This document shows, piece after piece, positions 7,187-15,372 of a stretch of 57,369 nt of DNA (its first letter is position 1; each line of letters begins with the position of its first letter). The DNA comes from Akkermansiaceae bacterium (GTDB lineage Bacteria > Verrucomicrobiota > Verrucomicrobiia > Verrucomicrobiales > Akkermansiaceae), in the NCBI GenBank assembly GCA_903934285.1, contig CAIZNN010000069.1:1-57369 (forward strand), read 5' to 3'. The position numbers and the translations under genes are program-made. Below the pieces are notes generated by a model, which saw only the letters and a program-made list of their open reading frames with translations, was not told the DNA's origin and made no database searches.

Positions 7187-9004
7187 TTATGAAAGTTCTT
7201 TGAGTTGCTCTTCAAAAAATCCATCTGGCCATGGCTTCGAAAACCCGCCGTCTTTAGTCACTAGCAACTCAGTCACCTCCGAACCATCTTCACCCGGTTG
7301 AACGTAGAGCACGGCAACGTCCTCAATACGAATGCCGTCCGGACAGGCTTTCTTGAGTTCCTTTGACCAGGCACTAAAATCTCTCGCTGTCGTCTCCCTT
7401 ATCCGCCGCAGAATCCGCAGAATCAAATGCTCGCTGTGGGTTTCGATCAGGAAGGTATTCTTGTTCCCCCCCAGTGCAGATTCGATGAAAAGATCCCCAA
7501 GCTCGGCTTGCAGACGCGGGTGGATGTGGAGTTCGGGTTGTTCGATGGCGGTGAGCCCATCTTTCGCCGCATAGGCCGCAGTGAGTATCGGAAGAATTTG
7601 ACTTATGCCGGTCCCCACATCCTGCAAGGCCACCATTGTGCCATTGCGCAGATCACGCAGCAGCAATTCGACGCGCTGCTCGGTATCAGGCACAGTCAAC
7701 GCTCGACGCAGCGCGTGGTCATTTCTATCCTGATCCCAACAGCCCGACAAGAACTCCATTAACTCGGGAGATTCCTTGAGAAACTCGAAAAAATGGGGCT
7801 CTGTGGCTTTACCATCGTAGTAATAATAAGGTTCGGATGATTCAATGTCAACCGCTGTCTGCTCGGCGTAGTCCCTCTGCTCCTGCTCATTCATCTCCAG
7901 CCAGAAATCCTGGCCATCGCTATTGAATGCGTCGATCTCACGTTCGGTAAGGTGCTCCAGATACTCCGGGCATCTGCGTAGATAGGCACCGCGGTCGGCC
8001 TGTTTCCAACGCTCATCGATCTCCTCCAAGTAGTACCGCACATCGTCGCCGAACGAATTTGTGGCAACGAGTTGAACGAAGGCGTCACGGACGATCTCGC
8101 TCAGGCTCCGCTCTACCGCATCCCGGCGGATGAAACGAACGAGATCAAGACGATAACGGCTGTGACGCATCGCCTCGGAGTCGAGCCAGTTATTGACCCT
8201 ATTGAGAACGACTGGGTCAACCGCTAGGGCATGCCAGTGGTCGTCCGAGCGCGAGGGATCGAAGCCTCGTGCTGGCAATTCGCGTAACGGCGGAATGTGC
8301 GTCATCCGCCTGAGGTAGGGAAGTAACTCACGACGAAAAGCGTCAAACAACAGCCGGAATGCTTCAGGGATCGCTGTTTTGATGAGCCAACCGTCGTTGT
8401 CATTGGGCGGGACCAACTGCACCGGCACGAAATCCTGAACTTCTATGTCGTATAAGTCTCCGATCAGATCAGTTTCGAGAGTTTTGAAATCGCCCAGTCC
8501 TGTTGAACCACAGGCATCCAGGAGACGGACCATTGCCGGATGCTCCAAATTGAGGAGATTAATCCGCCAGGAGAGTTCATCCTTCCGGCCGGCACGTAAC
8601 AGAGGTCCAGCGGCGCTCGAGACTGAAAAGCCGATCATTTCCACCTTTCCAGAAATTCTCTGAAAGGCTAGTTCCAGATCAAATCCTTCAAATTTGTTCC
8701 AGCCCCCAACGCCATCTTTGATGCCTGCTCCGGCTATCGACCAGCCGAGCACCGGCCTGGTCCCAAGCTGATGCCCGTGGACGATCTGATTGAAACCGCC
8801 CAGATCGGTACGGGTCCGTTGAGTGGTGTGGACGTCCAGTTCGCCTTGGGTAATCCCGTGCTGGAACCAGAGCAGCGAATGAATAATCGACGACTTGCCG
8901 GCGCTGTTGGGGCCAAAGACCAAGGTGATGGGTTTGAGGGGTACCGTTTGGGCTACCGGGCCGAAGGCCTTGAAATTGGAGAGAGTTAGACGGGTGGTTG
9001 ACAT
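7187..9004 (-). CDS. AAA/SMC-like ATPase with DUF3696-type C-terminus
   Basis: 605 aa. The N-terminus LTLSNFKAFG is typical of OLD/ABC-type ATPases, with Walker A GPNSAGKSS at residues 31-39. A long insertion carries an acidic, tyrosine-rich stretch. An ABC-signature-like VGTGISQILPIL, Walker B AIEQPELHIHP near residue 490 and an H-loop LIETHSEHLILR follow. The end DGSEVTELL and PWPDGFFEEQL matches the DUF3696 tail. No TOPRIM motif is visible after the H-loop, so it is not a typical OLD nuclease or GajA. It follows hsdS by 42 bp and precedes its partner by 5 bp. Family members often sit in defence loci. A trigger or sensor role is inferred. Confidence 0.85.
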   Translation of the reverse strand: MSTTRLTLSNFKAFGPVAQTVPLKPITLVFGPNSAGKSSIIHSLLWFQHGITQGELDVHTTQRTRTDLGGFNQIVHGHQLGTRPVLGWSIAGAGIKDGVGGWNKFEGFDLELAFQRISGKVEMIGFSVSSAAGPLLRAGRKDELSWRINLLNLEHPAMVRLLDACGSTGLGDFKTLETDLIGDLYDIEVQDFVPVQLVPPNDNDGWLIKTAIPEAFRLLFDAFRRELLPYLRRMTHIPPLRELPARGFDPSRSDDHWHALAVDPVVLNRVNNWLDSEAMRHSRYRLDLVRFIRRDAVERSLSEIVRDAFVQLVATNSFGDDVRYYLEEIDERWKQADRGAYLRRCPEYLEHLTEREIDAFNSDGQDFWLEMNEQEQRDYAEQTAVDIESSEPYYYYDGKATEPHFFEFLKESPELMEFLSGCWDQDRNDHALRRALTVPDTEQRVELLLRDLRNGTMVALQDVGTGISQILPILTAAYAAKDGLTAIEQPELHIHPRLQAELGDLFIESALGGNKNTFLIETHSEHLILRILRRIRETTARDFSAWSKELKKACPDGIRIEDVAVLYVQPGEDGSEVTELLVTKDGGFSKPWPDGFFEEQLKELS

Positions 9005-9046
9005 ATCAAATGCAGGCTTGATGGTTCATCTCTTGCAACAGTTCCT

Positions 9047-10249
9047 TCATGTGCCCTCCCGCCACTTGTCGGTCAGACTGCCGTCGAAAGCGCGGTGCAG
9101 AATGGTTTGGAAGAGGATTTCGAGGGAAGTGACGGACGAAGTGCTGGCACTTCTTGCCGACGTCAGAGACTTCGAGTTTTCTGTAAATCTAAAGAGTAGG
9201 TCCCGTGGCACCAGTGGGATTCTAACTTTTTCAAGATTGGTTCTTGTGATTTGCGGCTGTGTGGTGCCTGTGATGGTGTCATCTAGGCCACGGCATTCGA
9301 GAAAGGCAACCATGAATTCCTTGCTCACCAGAGTCTCGTCCAAATCGTCGAGCGCCATAGCATTGCCTGTGAGATAGCATTTTGGCGGAGTCAGACTAAT
9401 CGTTCCGCATGTCGCCCCACGGCATGTAATCACGATGGTAGGGTGTTCGTGATTGAATGAGTGGTGGTAGCCAATTTGCCCATTGGCTCCGAAGGCAGGG
9501 TAACCCTCTGGCAGAAGCTGATTTCCTGAAATGGTTGGCCACTGACGCGGCCGACAAACCTCGGTGATGGGCTTTGATGGCCATCTGTCGTGAGCGGAAT
9601 TTGGATTTCCAAACATCTCCAGAAACAGCGCCGGAAGGATTCTTCGGGAGAGTTGGTCCGCCTGGCGGCGTTGTTGGCGGAGGGTGTCGGCTTGGTCGAG
9701 GATCTCGACGATGCGGCGTTGCTCGGAAAGGGGAGGAAGGGGGATTTCTAGAGCACGGATTTTCTGGCGATTGAAACATCCTTGGGATGCATCCGTTTGG
9801 CTCGACAAAATTGTATTTTGCAGGCTCTCTGTCCGCAACACGTATGCCAGAAATGCAGGCGATAGGATATCTTTTTGTGTTCTGATGACCGCCACCTGTT
9901 GATTCACGACCGCGTTGCCAAGATCAATACCTATCCGACAAGCTCTGCCGATCGAGGCACCGGTGATATTCAGCAGCACGTCGTCGCACAGCACTTGGGC
10001 GCGGCGCATTGATTCGAACGTTTCTGGTGAGATTCTCACCACATTATCCAACGACAAACTGCCCATCAGCACGTTCTGGCTTCTAATCAACTGAGGACCT
10101 GCCTCGACGTAGCTTGAATTGCCTCCACGCGGAGTGATTCCACTCTCGACGAATGAAGTCAGATCGCCAAGACACCGTTTGGAATAGGACATGATGTTGT
10201 TAGTTTCGGCGGATCGGCGGATGGTCGGCGTTTCAGTCAAGGTTACCAT
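9047..10249 (-). CDS. hsdS: Type I restriction-modification specificity subunit HsdS
   Basis: 400 aa with two target-recognition domains, each followed by a helical conserved region: PLPPLSEQRRIVEILDQAD with a coiled coil (LRQQRRQADQLSRRIL) mid-protein, and a shorter one near the C-terminus (FQTILHRAFDGSL). It sets the DNA sequence that HsdM methylates. The two TRDs predict a bipartite target, which cannot be read from sequence. The ATG at 10249 is preceded by GAAGGGCGAAA, a reasonable ribosome site; MSYSKRC at 10192 is an alternative. It is 55 bp after hsdM. Confidence 0.92.
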   Translation of the reverse strand: MVTLTETPTIRRSAETNNIMSYSKRCLGDLTSFVESGITPRGGNSSYVEAGPQLIRSQNVLMGSLSLDNVVRISPETFESMRRAQVLCDDVLLNITGASIGRACRIGIDLGNAVVNQQVAVIRTQKDILSPAFLAYVLRTESLQNTILSSQTDASQGCFNRQKIRALEIPLPPLSEQRRIVEILDQADTLRQQRRQADQLSRRILPALFLEMFGNPNSAHDRWPSKPITEVCRPRQWPTISGNQLLPEGYPAFGANGQIGYHHSFNHEHPTIVITCRGATCGTISLTPPKCYLTGNAMALDDLDETLVSKEFMVAFLECRGLDDTITGTTQPQITRTNLEKVRIPLVPRDLLFRFTENSKSLTSARSASTSSVTSLEILFQTILHRAFDGSLTDKWREGT

Positions 10250-10304
10250 TTTCGCCCTTCATCGGCTTTGCAGACAGAGATGCCAGCGCTCCATATGGGA
10301 CCAT

Positions 10305-11960
10305 TCATGGGCTGAGTTGCTGGCGAAGGGTTTGGAGGCTGGTAATGATGGAGGTTTCCAGATTCAGTAGTTCGTCGACGAGCGCGAGCGGGTCTTCGGC
10401 ATTGGGGCGGGTGGGTGATGTGGGTTTGTAGGGCGCAGCGGAGAGGTTGTAAGCGGAATTCGCGATCCGCTCCAGCGTAGCCCACCAGCAGGCAGGTTCG
10501 GCGGTATCGGCAGCGAGGAGTGAATTTGCTTCGGGGCCGGGCGGCGTTTGGAAACCGCTGCCTTTGAATTTTTTCCACTCGGCGAGCATGGCGGGGATGT
10601 CGTTGTCGTTGGGAGTTTCCACGCGGCCGCCGCTGGAGACTTTGTCGGGACCGTAGCCGTCGTTTTTGATTTCATAGAACCAGACGCTGCTGCGCGAGTG
10701 ATCAGTGAAAGAAACGGGGCGTTGGAAGACGAGGACAGATGTTTTGACGCCGGCGTAGGGTTTGAAGACGCCAACGGGTAGGGAGATGACGGCTTGGAGG
10801 TGGTAGTTTTCGACGAGTTTCTGACGGAGATCGACGTGGGCCTCGGTGGAGCCGAAAAGCAGGCCCTCGGGCACCACGACTGCACAGCGGCCGCCAGGGG
10901 CGAGCGAGTCCATCATGATGGCGAGGAAAAGCAGTTCGCTCTTATGAGAGTTGGTTGGCAGGTCGGCGCGGATGGAGTCCGTGGACATGAGCCCGGCAAG
11001 CGGGGGATTGGCAAGGATGACCTGGTAGCGGCGGATCTTGTCGTCCTCGGTGAGGCCGCCGGTTTCCGCAAGGGAGTTGGCGCGGCGGAGCTTGGCCTTG
11101 GGCACGCCGTGGAGCACGAGGTTCATGAGGGCCACGCGGATCATCTGGCTGGAGACGTCGTGACCGAAAAGGGAGGCTTCCAGCTTCTTCCAGTCGTCCT
11201 TGGGCAAGCGGTCGCCGATGCCGCGAGGGTAGGTCTGGAGGTTGGGGAATTCATTTGTCGCGGCGGTGACGGAGGCGAAACCCTTGGTTTCCTCCCACCC
11301 TTCGCCGTAGATTGGGACGACGCGCGTTTGGCTGGAATACTTGGCGAGGATATGGTCGAGTGCCTCGACGAGAAAGCCGCCGGTGCCGCAAGCGGGGTCG
11401 TAAATGGCATCGCCGATGTCTGGATCCACCATCTGCACCATGAACTGGCGGAGCTGGCGCGGGGTGCGGTATTGGCCGAGGTCCGACTTGGCCTGGTTCT
11501 GGAGTTTGAGGAGTTGGTATTCAAAAATATCGCCCTTCACATCCGGACCGAGTTTGGCGAACTGTAAGGTGTCCAGAATATCGACGACTTTCTTGAAGAC
11601 ATGTGGGTCCTCGAACTGGAATCGGGCGTCAGCAAAGAACGTGGCGACGGACGGGACCTCGCGGACAAGGGATGCCATGTAGGGAAAGACCTCGTCGTTT
11701 ACGAAATCGAGCAGGTCGTGGCCGGATTTCAAACGCCACTCGGACCAGCGGTAACGGCGTGCTTGGGCGGGAAAGAGCGTGGGACGGTCCAGCGTGATAC
11801 CGAGCAGTTCGGCCTGGGTGTGCTGGTTTTCCGCCTCGTCGAGCAGTTTCAGATAGAGCAGGTAAGAGAATTGCTCAACGTAGGTGATGGGATTGTTCAG
11901 GCCGCCTGACCACATCACTTCGGTGATTTTATCGAGCTTCTGGCGGATTTCGGAATTCAT
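10305..11960 (-). CDS. hsdM: Type I N6-adenine DNA methyltransferase HsdM
   Basis: 551 aa, full length. The N-terminal helical HsdM_N part (LDKITEVMWSGG) is followed by the methylase core: SAM-binding motif I YDPACGTGGFLVEA and catalytic motif IV NPPL in VILANPPLAG, with the usual aromatic after NPP replaced by leucine. SELLFLAIMMDSLAPGGR and VVPEGLLFG follow. With HsdS it would methylate adenine in the island host's DNA. No HsdR helicase-nuclease gene is in the operon, so restriction must come from elsewhere or from the two downstream genes. Confidence 0.95.
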   Translation of the reverse strand: MNSEIRQKLDKITEVMWSGGLNNPITYVEQFSYLLYLKLLDEAENQHTQAELLGITLDRPTLFPAQARRYRWSEWRLKSGHDLLDFVNDEVFPYMASLVREVPSVATFFADARFQFEDPHVFKKVVDILDTLQFAKLGPDVKGDIFEYQLLKLQNQAKSDLGQYRTPRQLRQFMVQMVDPDIGDAIYDPACGTGGFLVEALDHILAKYSSQTRVVPIYGEGWEETKGFASVTAATNEFPNLQTYPRGIGDRLPKDDWKKLEASLFGHDVSSQMIRVALMNLVLHGVPKAKLRRANSLAETGGLTEDDKIRRYQVILANPPLAGLMSTDSIRADLPTNSHKSELLFLAIMMDSLAPGGRCAVVVPEGLLFGSTEAHVDLRQKLVENYHLQAVISLPVGVFKPYAGVKTSVLVFQRPVSFTDHSRSSVWFYEIKNDGYGPDKVSSGGRVETPNDNDIPAMLAEWKKFKGSGFQTPPGPEANSLLAADTAEPACWWATLERIANSAYNLSAAPYKPTSPTRPNAEDPLALVDELLNLETSIITSLQTLRQQLSP

Positions 11961-11978
11961 GAACGGAGTGGGAAGTGA

Positions 11979-12110
11979 TCAGCGGGTGTGGAAGCCGATT
12001 TCGTGGGGAGCATTGTTGAGAACCTTCGTGGCCACCCGATAGATTTCCACGAAGTCCGCATTGAGAATGATCTTTTCCTGACGGGCAGGGGATTTCTTTT
12101 TCGCGGGCAT
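11979..12110 (-). CDS. 43-aa basic protein heading the hsdM operon
   Basis: Start MPAKKKSPARQEKIILNADF at 12110, ending NNAPHEIGFHTR; 18 bp before hsdM. A lysine-rich N-terminus is followed by one helix and a short tail. It belongs to no family I know. Position, spacing and ordinary composition of this part argue for a real gene. The long upstream extension in the same frame (to 12368) has unnatural composition and was dropped. It may be a regulatory peptide or methylase-associated protein. Confidence 0.55.
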   Translation of the reverse strand: MPAKKKSPARQEKIILNADFVEIYRVATKVLNNAPHEIGFHTR

Positions 12111-12344
12111 GTCGTCAGGCGGAGGCGAGGGTGGCGAAGATCGGAATGAACTGCATTTCAGGCTCGCGAGATCACTAGCTGAACGATCCGAACGAAGCAA
12201 TGCCATAATCTGCGACCGTGGCCGGTTGCGGGAGCATCCCGGTCCCGAGTTCCCGCCAATAGTTTGGGGCAGGTGCCCGATGTTAGGAGGTTTGGGTTGT
12301 GGAAGGATTCGGGTCATTTGCGGCTGACGAGCGGGGAGCAGATT

Positions 12345-12360
12345 GCCATCAAATGATGGC
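12345..12360. promoter_or_regulatory. Palindrome upstream of LysR-type gene (possible operator)
   Basis: GCCATCA-AA-TGATGGC, a perfect 7-bp inverted repeat with a 2-bp centre, 43 bp before the preferred start of the regulator and in the spacer it shares with the divergent hsdM operon. Operator function is inferred. Confidence 0.45.
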
Positions 12361-12387
12361 TCTTGCAATAGCTGGATTCACATGTAC

Positions 12388-12405
12388 CATGACTCCAGAG
12401 TCATG
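12388..12405. promoter_or_regulatory. Second palindrome overlapping regulator start (possible operator)
   Basis: CATGACTC-CA-GAGTCATG, a perfect 8-bp inverted repeat with a 2-bp centre, whose last three bases are the regulator's preferred ATG. A site here would suit autorepression. Its sequence differs from the first palindrome, so they may bind different proteins. Confidence 0.45.
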
Positions 12406-13293
12406 ACGGAGATTTTCTTAACGAATGGAGTTTCGCTGGAGAGATTGCAAACCTTGGCGAAGGTAGTGAGTGCCGGCAGCATCGCATTGGCGGCTAGGGG
12501 TGATCCAAACACGCAAAGCCTGATCAGTCGGCAGCTCGGGGAATTGGAAAAGGCACTGGGCCTAGAATTGCTGGAGCGGACTAAAAAGCCGTATCAGCCG
12601 ACTCCGGTGGCGTTGCGGTTGGCTGAGTCCTGCGAGCGGTTTGTGCGGGAGGTGGGGGATGTTTCCGCAGAGGCGTTGGGCTGGTGCCGCCCGCTCAAAG
12701 TGGGTGCTGGCGAATGGGTGATCCGGGAACTTCTGGTGCCGCTGATCGGGAGGCGAACCCGGCAATGGGAGGGAATTTCATGGGTCATGCACAACCTGAC
12801 GTCGAGTCGGATTCAGGAAGGACTGGCGGCGGAGCGGCTCGATGTGGGGCTGGCGCCACGCCTGCGGGCAGACGGTAGTGTGCGGGTGAAGGAACTGCCA
12901 GGTTATGGCATGCGGCTGCTGTTGCCGGTGGGGACGGTACCCGATCAAAGCGGTTGGAACCGCCTAACCGAGATGCCGGTCGTGGTGCTGGAGGGAGACG
13001 GAGGATTCCGGAGATTTCTGGCGGAATGTGAGCAGGAGCGAGGGGTGCGGCTGCGGATAGGGGCGGAATGTACGAGTTATCCGCAGGCGGTGGAATTAGC
13101 GGAGGCGGCGAACTGGGCTGTGTTCGTGCCGGAGTTGGGATGGAAGCGGCGCCATGACTGGGCGGCCCGCCATCAAAAACTGCCAGGTATCGAGGCCTAC
13201 CGGCACACTCTCATACTCGGGTGGAACGAACGGGTCAGCCATCGGCGACCTGAGGTGGCGAATTTGGTCAAAGCACTCGGTGGAATGAAGTAG
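12403..13293 (+). CDS. LysR-type transcriptional regulator
   Basis: 296 aa from MTEIFLTNGVSLERLQTL. The N-terminal winged helix-turn-helix is LQTLAKVVSAGSIALAA then SLISRQLGELEKALGLELLER, the LysR pattern. The remainder should be the effector-binding periplasmic-binding-like fold, but it is poorly conserved to my eye and its ligand is unknown. It is transcribed divergently from the 43-aa/hsdM/hsdS/ATPase operon across a ~290-bp spacer with two palindromes, so it is the obvious candidate regulator of that operon. ATGs at 12343 and 12382 are alternatives; 12403 is preferred because LysR proteins usually begin within a few residues of the helix. Confidence 0.82.
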   Translation: MTEIFLTNGVSLERLQTLAKVVSAGSIALAARGDPNTQSLISRQLGELEKALGLELLERTKKPYQPTPVALRLAESCERFVREVGDVSAEALGWCRPLKVGAGEWVIRELLVPLIGRRTRQWEGISWVMHNLTSSRIQEGLAAERLDVGLAPRLRADGSVRVKELPGYGMRLLLPVGTVPDQSGWNRLTEMPVVVLEGDGGFRRFLAECEQERGVRLRIGAECTSYPQAVELAEAANWAVFVPELGWKRRHDWAARHQKLPGIEAYRHTLILGWNERVSHRRPEVANLVKALGGMK

Positions 13294-13560
13294 GGACGGA
13301 GCCGAGGTGGCACTGGACATTTTTTCGGGTGCAGATTGAGGCTCAGCAGGAGACAATAGCCGGTCAGGCGGAATGATCCTCAATAGGTGAATCACGTTGG
13401 TAACATGCTCGATAACGGCGAGCCAAACGCCAGTTTCAAAGGCTGATCGGACACCATTTTCCGAGCATGACAAATCCGGGGTGTGGGGTCATCGCTCCAT
13501 GCCTCGGATTTTGCGTTTTGTGCCGCGTAGGAACACGTGCCGGCCGCACAAGGTATTGCG

Positions 13561-13625
13561 ATATGGTCGGCCGTCACATGCACCATCCGCACCTAACAGT
13601 CACCATTGGCGCGCGGATTGAACGG
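13561..13625 (-). repeat. Island repeat, partial copy 4
   Basis: Lies immediately after the integrase stop, within the otherwise gene-free 13294-13627 spacer between the convergent regulator and integrase. It keeps the outer block (ATTGGCGCGCGGATTGAACGG on the plus strand, one base longer than the quoted core) and CACCATCCGCAC, but has no leader frame and no downstream gene on its strand. The rest of the spacer shows nothing recognisable. Confidence 0.65.
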
Positions 13626-13627
13626 GG

Positions 13628-15007
13628 TCACTCGACCTGGGTGCCGTTGAGGATTTTCTTACCGCTCCGCTTGTCCCACAGGAACGTGTTCTCCATCTGT
13701 CCGTCTTTCGGAAGAATCCCGAACCATTCGTCGGCTATGTCCTCAGTGGTCAGTTCCCGGTAGTGCTTGAAGATGATGGACGGGGAGTTGCCCGCTTCCA
13801 GCGCCACCTGGTCGGCACTCTTCACCGTGGCGATGCGGTAGCTGATGAACGAATGTCTGAGCACGTTGCGCGGCCAGTCGATTTTCAACACCCGCGCCAG
13901 CGCCGTGACATCCTGGTGCAGGTATTTCGCTGCAACCACCTTGCCCTTGCGCTTCAGGGGTTCCAGCCAGGCGGCGAGATTGTCGGTGATCGGCACCACG
14001 CGCCTGGATGCCGTTTTCGCCTGGCCTGCCCGGATTTCGATGATGCGGCGTTCCAGATCCACGGCTGACCAATCGAGGCGGTTGAGTTCGGCCATGCGGA
14101 TACCGGAGAACGCCCCGATGGCCAGAATGGGCAGCAAGCGCGGCGGGGCTGCGTGGAGAATGGTCCGCATCTGGTCGGGAGTGAAGACCGACACGTCATC
14201 GGAGACGAACTTGACCAAACGGACATTGTCGGCAGCAGTGCTCTTGTCTTCTGGCAGATAGTTCCTGCTGCGGGCAAACGAGAAGAAGACTTTGATGCAG
14301 CGCAGCATCGAGTTGCGCGTGCCCGGAGCCACATCCAATGAGCGGAGCCAGGCGTCGATCTCCTGCGAGGTTGCATCCATGACCTCCCCCGGAAAGCGGG
14401 CGGCAAACCGGTTGAGGGTGGTTTTCAACTGCCCCAGATACACCTTGCTCGCCCCGTCCTGTTCGCGGTGGACCAACATCTCCGCGACGATCTGGGGAAT
14501 GGTGACCCGCCGCAGCACCTTCTTGAAGTGCTTGCCATACTCGGCGGCCATCGCGGACAGGGATTCCGTTCCGGCCAGGTCGCGGGCGCGGATGTAGTCC
14601 TCCACAGCGGCGACCAACGGAATGCCGATCTTTTGGAGCATGGCCTCGGCCGCCTTGAAACTGTCGCGCTCATGGGGTTTCAGGTCGGTGACGTGCTGCA
14701 TGCCCGACTGGATCCGCTGCGCCACGAGCAGCGCCTCCTTCTTGGCGGCGGCCAGATCCGTGAATGTCTGGCGCATCCGTTTGCCGTCCCGGTGGTAGCA
14801 CAGGAAATAGCGGATCCGCCCCTTGGATTGCGATAGGTAGATGGGCACCGAAGCCGATCCGAATTTTACCCGGGCACAGGGACCTCCGCTTTTCCCGCGC
14901 TTGCGGGGACGGGTGTTAGGAGTTCCCGCGCAGTTTGTCACCATTTTGTCACCAGCCTCGTCCATGACGCTGGGAATGGTGTCAACCGCCTCCGGGACGG
15001 CATTCAT
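13628..15007 (-). CDS. Tyrosine-type site-specific integrase
   Basis: 459 aa. The N-terminal arm-binding part includes ARVKFGSASVPIYLSQSKGR, then a core-binding domain. The catalytic domain has the first arginine in GIRMAELNRLDW, lysine in KTASRRVVPI, the LRHSF box and the nucleophile in KHYREL. The residue three before the box arginine is Asn rather than the canonical His, as I recall for related verrucomicrobial integrases. The start MNAVPEAVDT at 15007 is chosen because the upstream 17 codons are the tRNA 3' end. It lies 19 bp from the tRNA-Leu 3' end, pointing away, the standard orientation for an element integrated in that tRNA. Confidence 0.93.
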   Translation of the reverse strand: MNAVPEAVDTIPSVMDEAGDKMVTNCAGTPNTRPRKRGKSGGPCARVKFGSASVPIYLSQSKGRIRYFLCYHRDGKRMRQTFTDLAAAKKEALLVAQRIQSGMQHVTDLKPHERDSFKAAEAMLQKIGIPLVAAVEDYIRARDLAGTESLSAMAAEYGKHFKKVLRRVTIPQIVAEMLVHREQDGASKVYLGQLKTTLNRFAARFPGEVMDATSQEIDAWLRSLDVAPGTRNSMLRCIKVFFSFARSRNYLPEDKSTAADNVRLVKFVSDDVSVFTPDQMRTILHAAPPRLLPILAIGAFSGIRMAELNRLDWSAVDLERRIIEIRAGQAKTASRRVVPITDNLAAWLEPLKRKGKVVAAKYLHQDVTALARVLKIDWPRNVLRHSFISYRIATVKSADQVALEAGNSPSIIFKHYRELTTEDIADEWFGILPKDGQMENTFLWDKRSGKKILNGTQVE

Positions 15008-15026
15008 AACCCATTGGTTATGAGGA

Positions 15027-15060
15027 TGGTGCGCGCGAGAGGACTCGAACCTCCACATCC
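15027..15060 (-). other. Probable integration site of the island (att, tRNA 3' end)
   Basis: The 3' third of the tRNA (T-arm, acceptor strand, CCA) borders the integrase. Tyrosine integrases commonly use this segment as the crossover region and restore the tRNA with element DNA. No second copy of this sequence was seen between 1 and 15000, so the other junction should lie left of the window. The exact crossover is unknown. Confidence 0.5.
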
Positions 15061-15113
15061 TTGCGAATACTAGAACCTGAATCTAGCGCGTCTACCAATT
15101 CCGCCACGCGCGC
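15027..15113 (-). tRNA. tRNA-Leu (anticodon CAG)
   Basis: 87 nt including an encoded CCA. Acceptor stem GCGCGCG pairs with CGCGCGC. D-arm GGCGGAATTGGTAGACGC, anticodon stem CTAGA / TCTAG around loop TTCAGGT (anticodon CAG), a long variable arm (the class II feature of tRNA-Leu) and T-arm GGTTCGAGTCC are all visible. It decodes CUG. Confidence 0.97.
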
Positions 15114-15372
15114 ACTGAGAGCCGGCAAGCCGGGGAGGAGAGGAGAGCAGGCAGGCGGGCGAATAGCAACCCCGAAGTTGCAGAAATTTCACGCCAGTGC
15201 GTGCGGGGTGGGCGGCGCACCGCGTGGCAGGCAGGGTTGTGCCAGCGGAGCGCGGGTGTGCGCTTGGGATTTCAAGCAAGAGAACAGGCCCGGGAATGGT
15301 GGGTTGGTGGCAGGCAGTAGCGCTGCATTTTCGTCGTTGCCAAGCCCCCCCCCGCCCGCACACTCTCCGCCC

